From Streptomyces sp. NBC_01439 (GTDB lineage: Bacteria > Actinomycetota > Actinomycetes > Streptomycetales > Streptomycetaceae): a DNA stretch of 64,000 bases. Each line of letters begins with the position of its first letter. The stretch's first letter is position 1. Position numbers and translations under genes: made by a program. Below, in pieces: positions 58,167 to 64,000 of the stretch. The notes under the pieces are model-generated. The model worked only from the letters and a program-made list of their open reading frames with translations. It ran no database searches and was not told where the DNA came from. The stretch lies in contig NZ_CP109487.1 of NCBI RefSeq assembly GCF_036227605.1, positions 2,232,001 to 2,296,000 of the forward strand, in the 5' to 3' direction.

Positions 58167-59564
58167 TCAGTGCACGGGTACCGGGTCGGCCGCGGCCCCC
58201 GAGGCCGCGCCCTTCCTGGCGCCGAGGTGGTTGAAGGCCAGGTTGAGCAGGATGGCCACCACGCACCCGGTGCTGATGCCGGAGTCGAGGACGACCAGCA
58301 GGTCCTTCGGGAAGGCGTGGTAGAAGTCCGGCGCGGCGATCGGGATCAGGCCGATGCCCACGGAGGCGGCGACGATCAGGGCGTTCTCGCCCTTCTCCAT
58401 GGCCGCCCCGGCCAGGGTCTGGATGCCGCTGGCCGCGACCGAGCCGAAGAGGACGATGCCGGCGCCGCCGAGGACCGGCAGCGGGACCACGCCGATGACG
58501 GAGGCCGCCATCGGGCACAGGCCGAGCAGGATGAGGATCCCGCCGCCCGCGGCGACGACGAAGCGGCTGCGCACCTTGGTCATGGCGACCAGCCCGATGT
58601 TCTGGGCGAAGGCGCTGCACATGAACCCGTTGAACAGCGGGCTGATCGCACTGCCGAGGGTGTCGGCGCGCAGCCCGCCCTCGATGGTCTTCGCGTCCGC
58701 CGGACGGCCCACGATCTTGCCCAGGGCCAGGATGTCGGCGGTGGACTCGGTCATGCAGACCAGCATGACGATGCACATCGAGACGATGGCGGCGACCTGG
58801 AACTGCGGGGCGCCGAAGTGGAAGGGGGTCGGGAAGCCGACCACCGAGGCGTTCTTGACGGCGTCGAAGCTGGTCATGCCGAGCGGGAGGGCGATGAGGG
58901 TGCCGGCGACCAGGCCGAGGAGGATGGATATCTGCTGGAGGAAGCCGCGCAGGAACTTGCGCATCAGCAGGACGATGACCAGGGTGGCGGCGGCCATGCC
59001 GATGTTCTGCACGGAGCCGTAGTCGGTGGCGGTGCGGTTCCCGCCCTGTGACCAGTTGAAGGCGACGGGCAGGAGCGAGACGCCGATGAGGGTGATGACC
59101 GTACCGGTCACGACCGGCGGGAAGAAGCGGACGAGTTTGCCGAAGTAGGGGGCGGCGAAGAAGCCGATGGCCCCGGCGACGATGATGGCGCCGAAGATGA
59201 CGGGGACGGCGTTGTCCCCCTCCCCCTTGCCGATCGCGATCATCGGGGTCACGCCGGCGAAGGAAACGCCGTTGACGAAGGGGAGTTTGGCGCCGATCTT
59301 CCAGAACCCGAGAGTCTGGAGGAGGGTGGCGAGGCCTGCGGTGAAGAGCGAGGCGCCCATCAGGAAGGCCGTCTCGGTGGCGGAAAGCCCGACGGCCGGG
59401 CCCACGATCATGGGCGGGGCCACGACACCCGCGTACATGGCGGCCACGTGCTGGAGACCGCTCGTGAACATCTTCAGCGGAGGCAGGGTCTCATCGACCG
59501 GATGCTTCTCCTCCGGTACTGCGACTGCATCTGCATCTTTGCGAAACCTGGGCGCCTGGGCCAC
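58167..59564 (-). CDS. NCS2-family purine permease (xanthine/urate type)
   Basis: 465 residues with about 12-14 membrane helices. Family signatures: KMFTSGLQHVAAMYAGVVAP at the N-terminus, FVNGVSFAGVTPMIAIG, and the substrate-site helix around STADILALGKIVGRP, and FNGFMCSAFAQNIGLVAMTK. Nucleobase:cation symporter-2 proteins of this sequence type carry xanthine or uric acid with H+. Location at the end of the urate cluster fits urate or xanthine. GTG at 59564 follows GGAGG by five bases. The 365-base region upstream holds a terminator for the deaminase gene but no obvious operator of the TTCAA/GTTGA type. Confidence 0.9.
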   Translation of the reverse strand: MAQAPRFRKDADAVAVPEEKHPVDETLPPLKMFTSGLQHVAAMYAGVVAPPMIVGPAVGLSATETAFLMGASLFTAGLATLLQTLGFWKIGAKLPFVNGVSFAGVTPMIAIGKGEGDNAVPVIFGAIIVAGAIGFFAAPYFGKLVRFFPPVVTGTVITLIGVSLLPVAFNWSQGGNRTATDYGSVQNIGMAAATLVIVLLMRKFLRGFLQQISILLGLVAGTLIALPLGMTSFDAVKNASVVGFPTPFHFGAPQFQVAAIVSMCIVMLVCMTESTADILALGKIVGRPADAKTIEGGLRADTLGSAISPLFNGFMCSAFAQNIGLVAMTKVRSRFVVAAGGGILILLGLCPMAASVIGVVPLPVLGGAGIVLFGSVAASGIQTLAGAAMEKGENALIVAASVGIGLIPIAAPDFYHAFPKDLLVVLDSGISTGCVVAILLNLAFNHLGARKGAASGAAADPVPVH

Positions 59565-59890
59565 GGCTTCCTCCGTTCGGTTGAACACGCCGGCGGGGGC
59601 GTGGTGTCTTGGAGGTGGTGCGAAAGCGGTGCGAGTCGAGCCTTTGTTCGGTTGTGGTGGTGCGACTACTTGCCCCAAGGGGTGCGGAAACGATTCGCCC
59701 GATCATCGGTTCCGCGCTGCGGCCCAGCTCGGGAGCCGGCAGGAGCCGGATCCGAACGTGAGCCGGAGGTGCCGCGGCAGCGGCGCGGTGCGCGCTGGTT
59801 GCACGAGTCACCGCCCCCGGGGCGCCTGCGGATCTCCTCAGGCGCTACCCGGGAACGGCTGCCCACGGACCCCGCTCGGGTCCGCGGCCG

Positions 59891-59918
59891 CCGGCCGGGG
59901 GCCGTCCCCCCCGGCCGG
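59891..59918 (-). terminator. Terminator of the deaminase gene
   Basis: CCGGCCGGGGG (59891-59901) pairs with CCCCCGGCCGG (59908-59918), 6-base loop, 12 bases past the stop of the leftward gene at 59930. Confidence 0.8.
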
Positions 59919-59929
59919 ACTCCGTGGGA

Positions 59930-61333
59930 TCAGGCCTGCGCGGAGATCCGCGCGAGGCGCTGGGCCTCTTCCCGCGTGGACACCGCGATGGCGTCCTCGT
60001 CGGCGAAGAGCAGCCGGTTGTTCTCAACGATCTGCTTGCCGTTTACGAACGACGCGGTGACCGGGGCCGCCGCGCCGAAGACCAGCGCGGTGACCGGGTC
60101 GGCGATCGAGGAGTGCAGGAAGGTGTTCAGGTTCCACAGGACCAGGTCGGCGCACTTGCCGACTTCCAGCGAACCGATGTTGTCGGCACGGCCGAGGACC
60201 TGGGCGCCCCCGTACGTACCGAGGCGCAGGGCCTGGCGCGCGTTCAGGGCGCGCTCGCGGTGGACCGGGTTCAGTCGGTTGATCAGTAGCGCGTTGCGCA
60301 GCTCGGTGTGCAGCTCACCGGACTCGTTGGAGGCGGTGCCGTCCACGCCGAGGCCGACCGGGACACCGGCGGCCAGCATGTCCGGGACGCGGGCGATGCC
60401 GGCGGCCAGCCGGGCGTTGGAGGACGGGCAGTGCGCGACACCGGTCTTGGTGCGGGCGAACGCGGCGATGTCGGAGTCGTTCATGTGGACGCTGTGCGCC
60501 ATCCACACGTCCTCGCCGAGCCAGCCGGTCGACTCGAAGTAGTCGGTCGGGCCCATGCCGAAGAGCTCGTGGCAGAACTTCTCTTCCTCGACGGTCTCGG
60601 AGCCGTGCGTGTGCATGCGCACGCCCAGGCGACGGGCCAGCTCGGCGCCCTGCTTCAGCAGCTCGGTGGAGACCGAGAAGGGGGAGCAGGGGGCGACGGC
60701 GACCTGGGTCATCGAGTCGAAGGAGGCGTCGTGGAACTTCTTGACGGTCGCCTCGGTGTCGGCGAGCGCGCCCTCGAGGGTCTCGACGGCGTGGTCCGGC
60801 GGCAGGCCGCCGTCCTTCTCGCTGCGGTCCATCGAGCCGCGGGCGAGGGTGAAGCGGACGCCCATCTCGGACGCGGCGCGGATGATCGAGCCGGACAGGT
60901 CGCCGGAGCCCTTGGGGAAGACGTAGTGGTGGTCCATCGCGGTGGTGACGCCGCCCTTGGCCATCGCGGCGAGGGAGCCCTGCGCGGCCGTGTACGTCAT
61001 CTGCTCGTCGATGCGCGCCCACGTGGGGTACAGCGCGACCAGCCAGTTGAAGAGGTTGTGGTCGGTGGCCAGACCACGCGTGATCCACTGGTAGAAGTGG
61101 TGGTGGGTGTTGACCAGACCGGGGGTCACGAGGTGCCCGGTGCCGTCGATGCGGCGGACCACGTTGTCGAGGTTCTCGGGGGCCTTGCCCGCGCCGATGG
61201 ACTCGATCCGGTTGCCGGCGATGACGATGTGACCCGAGGCGTACTCGGTGTCGTTCGCGTCGACGGTCGCGATCGCACAGTTCTCGATGACGATGCGCTC
61301 GACCGCGCTGTCATGGGCTGCCGATGCTGCCAT
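59930..61333 (-). CDS. 8-oxoguanine deaminase-type amidohydrolase
   Basis: 467 residues of the TrzN/AtzB-like amidohydrolases. Metal ligands: HHH in GLVNTHHHFYQWITRGLATD, His in MHTHGSETVEEEKFCHELFG, His in DVWMAHSVHMNDSD, Asp in GLGVDGTASNESGELHTEL. The catalytic Glu is probably in HTHGSETVEEE. The sequence (NLFNWLVALYPTWARIDEQM; ARGSMDRSEKDGGLPPD) matches 8-oxoguanine deaminases, which convert 8-oxoguanine to urate. That feeds uricase directly. ATG at 61333, AGGA five to six bases upstream. Confidence 0.88.
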   Translation of the reverse strand: MAASAAHDSAVERIVIENCAIATVDANDTEYASGHIVIAGNRIESIGAGKAPENLDNVVRRIDGTGHLVTPGLVNTHHHFYQWITRGLATDHNLFNWLVALYPTWARIDEQMTYTAAQGSLAAMAKGGVTTAMDHHYVFPKGSGDLSGSIIRAASEMGVRFTLARGSMDRSEKDGGLPPDHAVETLEGALADTEATVKKFHDASFDSMTQVAVAPCSPFSVSTELLKQGAELARRLGVRMHTHGSETVEEEKFCHELFGMGPTDYFESTGWLGEDVWMAHSVHMNDSDIAAFARTKTGVAHCPSSNARLAAGIARVPDMLAAGVPVGLGVDGTASNESGELHTELRNALLINRLNPVHRERALNARQALRLGTYGGAQVLGRADNIGSLEVGKCADLVLWNLNTFLHSSIADPVTALVFGAAAPVTASFVNGKQIVENNRLLFADEDAIAVSTREEAQRLARISAQA

Positions 61334-61480
61334 GGGACTTCCTCGTGCTTTCAGTGGCGGTGCGGGCACGGCAAGGCCCAGGAGATTTGAGTGCCGGAGC
61401 CGGGGGCCTTGACAGCTGACAGTACTGCCGCCCCGTGTGATGCACCGGGTGCCGATTCAGGAGGCTCGGAGTGTCGCGCG

Positions 61481-61509
61481 GTCCCGGGGCCACTGCGGAG
61501 CCCCGGGAC
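61481..61509 (-). terminator. Terminator of the uricase operon
   Basis: GTCCCGGGGC (61481-61490) and GCCCCGGGAC (61500-61509), 9-base loop, 13 bases beyond the uricase stop. It separates the uricase operon from the deaminase gene. Confidence 0.85.
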
Positions 61510-61521
61510 GCGCGTGCCGCG

Positions 61522-62445
61522 TCAGAGGTTAGTCATGTCCACGGGGATGCGGGCGTCGACGCCGTCCCGGAGAACAGTGGCCTCGATCAGACCGTACGGA
61601 CGGTCCGCGGCGAAGTACACCTCGTTGTCGTTCTTGAGGCCGAAGGGCTCGAGGTCGACGAGGAAGTGGTGCTTGTTCGGGAGCGAGAAGCGGACCTCGT
61701 CGATCTCCGAACGGTGGTTGATGATGCGCGAACCCATCTGGTACAGGGTCTGCTGCAGCGACAGGGAGTAGGTCTCCGCGAAGGCCTGCAGCATGTGCTT
61801 GCGGACCTCGGCGTAGGACTTCTCCCAGTTGGGCATCCGCTGCTCGTCGTCCGACCAGTTGAAGCGCCAGCGGGCCGACACCTGGGTGGCCAGGATGCGG
61901 TCGTAGGCCTCCTTCAGCGTCGTGTACTTGTCCTTCACGTACCCCCAGAACTCGGAGTTCGTGGAGTTCATGACGACGAGGTCCTTGAGGCCGGAGATGA
62001 CCTCCCAGTTCGTACCGTCGTACGTGATCTGGGTGACGCGGGTCTCCACGCCCTGGCGGACGAAGGAGTGGTTCACCTCGTCGGAGCCGATGAACTTGGA
62101 GTTGGCGTCCGAGGTGGCGATCCGGTCCCAGGCGTACTCCTCGATCCGGATGCGCGCGCGCTTGATCGGCTCCTGGCTGGTGACGAACCAGCGCGCCAGG
62201 TGGATGCCGAACTGCTCGGCGGACTCGATGCCGTACTCCTTGGCGAACGCGTACACCGTGTTCTTGGTGGTGTCGGTCGGAAGGCAGTTGGCGTTCGAGC
62301 CGGAGTAGTGGACGTCGTCCATGTCGCCGGAGAGGGCGACCGAGACGTTCAGGTCCTTGATGTGGTGCGTGTCGCCGTCCCGCGTGATCTTGACGACGCG
62401 GTTCTCTGCTTTGCCGTACTGGTTCTGGCCCAGAATCGTGGCCAT
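61522..62445 (-). CDS. uaZ: Urate oxidase (factor-independent)
   Basis: 307 residues, two T-fold repeats. It oxidises urate to 5-hydroxyisourate without cofactor. The catalytic Lys is in NQYGKAENRVVKITRDGD, the Thr in CLPTDTTKNTVYAFAKEYG, and the His in SLPNKHHFLVDLEPFGLKND; urate-binding residues lie around EVNHSFVRQGVETRVTQI. Length and all motifs are normal. GGAGGGAG precedes the ATG and lies inside the end of uraH, one base away. Third gene of the uraD-uraH-uaZ operon. Confidence 0.96.
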   Translation of the reverse strand: MATILGQNQYGKAENRVVKITRDGDTHHIKDLNVSVALSGDMDDVHYSGSNANCLPTDTTKNTVYAFAKEYGIESAEQFGIHLARWFVTSQEPIKRARIRIEEYAWDRIATSDANSKFIGSDEVNHSFVRQGVETRVTQITYDGTNWEVISGLKDLVVMNSTNSEFWGYVKDKYTTLKEAYDRILATQVSARWRFNWSDDEQRMPNWEKSYAEVRKHMLQAFAETYSLSLQQTLYQMGSRIINHRSEIDEVRFSLPNKHHFLVDLEPFGLKNDNEVYFAADRPYGLIEATVLRDGVDARIPVDMTNL

Positions 62446-62446
62446 G

Positions 62447-62836
62447 CTAGCTCCCTCGGTAAACGGAGTAGCCGAACGGGTTGAGCAGCAGCGGTACGTG
62501 GTAGTGCTCGCCCGGGTTCACCGCAAAGGTGATGGTGACCTCGGGGAAGAACGCACCGCTGTCCCTTACGCGGGGGGCGTCCTGCTGCGCCTCGGCTTGC
62601 TTCTTCTCGAAGTACGTCTCGGTCTCGAAATCGAGACGCACGTGTGTGGTGCCCTCCGGCAGCGCCGGCAGGTCCTTGCAGCGCCCGTCCGCATCCGTGG
62701 CGGAGCCGCCCAGGGCCGCCCACTCGCCGTGCAGACCCGTACGGGCCGACAGGGAGATGGCGACGCCCTCGGCGGGCTTGCCGATGCTGGTGTCCAGGAT
62801 GTGCGTGGACACCGACGCAGTGGTCTCGGTGCTCAT
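62447..62836 (-). CDS. uraH: 5-Hydroxyisourate hydrolase (transthyretin-like)
   Basis: 129 residues. Signatures are the N-terminal STHILDTSIGKPAEGVAISL and the C-terminal YRGS end (LLNPFGYSVYRGS), plus HYHVPLLL. These are the diagnostic catalytic His, Arg and terminal motifs. It opens 5-hydroxyisourate to OHCU. ATG at 62836 has AGGAG seven bases upstream. A GTG two codons earlier overlaps the uraD stop, but it would be only one base from the ribosome site. Confidence 0.95.
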   Translation of the reverse strand: MSTETTASVSTHILDTSIGKPAEGVAISLSARTGLHGEWAALGGSATDADGRCKDLPALPEGTTHVRLDFETETYFEKKQAEAQQDAPRVRDSGAFFPEVTITFAVNPGEHYHVPLLLNPFGYSVYRGS

Positions 62837-62838
62837 GG

Positions 62839-63360
62839 TCACGCTCCTTCTGCTTCTGCGCGTTCGACGAGGCGGGTGAGGCGGATCTTGTTGATCTTGA
62901 CGAGCTCGCCGCGGGCGATCTCCCGCTCCTGCTCCGGCGAGTTGTCGATCCGGACCTTGACCGCGTCGCGCATGAACTCACCGGTCGCACCGGTGGCGCA
63001 GATGAGGAAGACGTGGCCGAACTTGTCCTGGTAGGCCAGGTTCAGTTCGAGGAGCTCGTTCTTGAGCTCCTCCGAGGCACCGGCCATGCCGCGCTGCTCG
63101 CGGGCGGAGGTCGGGTCCCCCGGCTTCGGCCGGCCGATCGGCGCGTGGCCTCCCATCGCTTCGCCCAGGTCGTCCGCGGTGAGCTCCGCCATGGCGGCTT
63201 CGTTCGCGGCGAACAGGGACTCTGCGGTGGCGAAGGGGCGCTGGGCGAGCATCTTGCTCCCCCACGCCGAACTGGCGCACACCTCGTGCAGCTCGGCCGT
63301 GGCCGCGCCGTCGTCCAAGGTGTTGAACCGGGTGAGACCCGGGGTCGGACTCGAAGTCAC
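62839..63360 (-). CDS. uraD: OHCU decarboxylase
   Basis: 173 residues, all-helical. It decarboxylates OHCU to S-allantoin. Typical elements: FNTLDDGAATAELHEVCASS, WGSKMLAQRPFATAESLFAA, the catalytic His in AMGGHAPIG, REQRGMAGASEELKNELLEL, NLAYQDKFGHVFLICATG and the terminal EIARGELVKINKIRLTRLV. GTG at 63360 with GGAGG six bases upstream. First gene of the uraD-uraH-uaZ operon, under the 63403-63444 promoter/operator. Confidence 0.95.
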   Translation of the reverse strand: MTSSPTPGLTRFNTLDDGAATAELHEVCASSAWGSKMLAQRPFATAESLFAANEAAMAELTADDLGEAMGGHAPIGRPKPGDPTSAREQRGMAGASEELKNELLELNLAYQDKFGHVFLICATGATGEFMRDAVKVRIDNSPEQEREIARGELVKINKIRLTRLVERAEAEGA

Positions 63361-63402
63361 GGTAGGCCTCCGTGGCCTGTTGTTGCTTTGACGGGCTGCG
63401 CA

Positions 63403-63432
63403 TAGCTAACGCCCTCGACAACACGGCGTCAA
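63403..63432 (-). promoter_or_regulatory. Promoter of the uraD-uraH-uaZ operon
   Basis: On the minus strand TTGACG (63432-63427), an 18-base spacer and TAGCTA (63408-63403). The -35 box is part of the operator at 63428-63444, so a repressor would compete with polymerase. Confidence 0.6.
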
Positions 63433-63444
63433 CACTTTGTTGAA
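63428..63444. promoter_or_regulatory. Operator TTCAAC-N5-GTTGAC before uraD
   Basis: On the minus strand TTCAACAAAGTGTTGAC. Both six-base arms are identical to those of the allantoinase operator (43010-43026), and the centre is also five bases. Confidence 0.7.
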
Positions 63445-63461
63445 ACTTCCCGTACACAAAA

Positions 63462-63490
63462 GCCGCCGCCCGGGTGAATTGGGCGGCGGC
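63462..63490 (-). terminator. Terminator of the small HTH gene
   Basis: GCCGCCGCCC (63462-63471) and GGGCGGCGGC (63481-63490), 9-base loop, downstream of the leftward gene ending at 63515. Confidence 0.85.
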
Positions 63491-63514
63491 CGGTCACCGC
63501 GAGTCAGGTGACGT

Positions 63515-63913
63515 TCACTCCTGGCTGGTCTTGCCGCCGCCCTTCGGGGTGCTGGAGTCCCTGTTCAAGTAGTTGTAGACGGTGAAGCGACTGACGCCCA
63601 GGGCGCCCGCGACCGTTTCCACGCCGTGCCGCACGGAGAAGGCGCCCCGCGCCTCCAGTATCCGCACGACGTCCTGCTTGGACTTCCGGTCGAGCTGCGC
63701 CAACGGCACGCCGTACCGGCGCTCCAGGGCGGCCAGGATGCGGTCCAGCGAGTCCGAGAGCTGCGGCAGGCGCACGGCCAGCAGGTCCTGACCCTCCCAG
63801 GTGAGCACGACGTCGTCGGGCTGCGCCAGGGCGGGGTCCATCAGCTCGCCGCCCATGGCGTCCACCAGCGGCTTGACCGCGGTGACGAAGGGATGGTCGC
63901 GGGGCTCGGTCAC
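63515..63913 (-). CDS. Small helix-turn-helix protein next to the urate operon
   Basis: 132 residues. The N-terminal ~85 residues (DHPFVTAVKPLVDAMGGELM, LPQLSDSLDRILAALERRYG, AQLDRKSKQDVVRILEARGA) are followed by a helix-turn-helix, VETVAGALGVSRFTVYNYLN, and a Lys/Gly-rich tail. This matches a short regulator family conserved beside actinomycete uricase genes; its DNA target is unknown. GTG at 63913 overlaps the upstream gene's stop. It may be a second, local regulator of uraD-uraH-uaZ. Confidence 0.78.
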   Translation of the reverse strand: MTEPRDHPFVTAVKPLVDAMGGELMDPALAQPDDVVLTWEGQDLLAVRLPQLSDSLDRILAALERRYGVPLAQLDRKSKQDVVRILEARGAFSVRHGVETVAGALGVSRFTVYNYLNRDSSTPKGGGKTSQE

Positions 63914-64000
63914 GACACGTCCTCCCCGATCACGTTGACCTGGAGCGAGACGCGCGTGGCGCCGGCTTCCAGGGACTCGCGCAGCAGCGCTCCCACCGCG
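63910..64000 (-). CDS. C-terminal end of an MTH1187/thiamine-binding-like protein (partial)
   Basis: Only the last 29 codons are present, ending VGALLRESLEAGATRVSLQV then NVIGEDVS. A helix followed by one strand is the typical end of the small MTH1187/YkoF-like ferredoxin-fold proteins, some of which bind thiamine. The stop overlaps the start of the HTH gene (GTGA). The assignment rests on very little sequence. Confidence 0.4.
   Translation of the reverse strand, partial: AVGALLRESLEAGATRVSLQVNVIGEDVS

Overview
The window is chromosomal DNA of a Streptomyces-type actinomycete. The base composition is very GC-rich, with G/C at almost every third codon position, and GTG/TTG starts and 4-base ATGA/GTGA gene overlaps are common. 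The gene families are also typical: FemX, MurJ, a DNRLRE/VCBS protein paired with an RHS protein, AllR-type IclR, MocR, and an actinomycete integrative and conjugative element (AICE).

Layout. 0-6 kb: cell-envelope genes. A partial response regulator, a femX-murJ pair (lipid II aminoacyl transfer and flipping) divergent from an L,D-transpeptidase lipoprotein, and a secreted CocE-like hydrolase. 6-9 kb: housekeeping (a lone GluA-type ABC ATPase, a small conserved protein, exonuclease III, an MBL-fold protein). 9-15 kb: a tightly overlapped sugar operon (solute-binding lipoprotein, permease, ATPase, ROK kinase, membrane protein) divergent from a Gfo/Idh/MocA dehydrogenase. 15-18 kb: a DMT exporter, two small unknown genes with leaderless-type promoters, and a DHFR-like reductase.

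18-39 kb is the accessory region and the most interesting part. A 2482-residue secreted RHS polymorphic toxin (signal peptide, RHS repeats, an inserted ricin-type lectin, Hint peptidase, unique C-terminal domain) runs leftward and is followed, with a one-base stop/start overlap, by its probable immunity gene. Further left lie two orphan toxin modules. Each keeps only the last few residues of a Hint domain, a different C-terminal domain, and its own small immunity-like gene. Between the RHS/immunity pair and the orphan modules sits a compact AICE (two GntR regulators, Tra/FtsK, RepSA-like initiator, Xis, tyrosine integrase). The AICE appears to have split a toxin/immunity cassette array. The toxin-tip and immunity genes are visibly less GC-rich than the rest. 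A divergent DNRLRE/VCBS surface protein faces the RHS gene across a 357-base promoter region.

39-64 kb: mostly purine/ureide catabolism. Allantoicase, allantoinase and an IclR regulator (40.5-44.1 kb), a MobA/MocA-like cytidylyltransferase and malate synthase (51.9-54.4 kb), and an NCS2 purine permease, 8-oxoguanine-type deaminase, uricase, HIU hydrolase, OHCU decarboxylase and a small HTH protein (58.1-63.9 kb). Together they form a route from oxidised purine base to urate, allantoin, allantoate, ureidoglycolate, glyoxylate and malate. A shared inverted repeat (TTCAA-N6-GTTGA) in front of allantoinase, malate synthase and the uricase operon suggests one regulon under the IclR protein. Interspersed are an FtsX-type ABC pair with a NarL two-component system, a TetR/hydrolase pair, a MocR regulator, a GDSL hydrolase, and an unusual exonuclease/Mth938 fusion.

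No rRNA or tRNA gene and no CRISPR array was seen.
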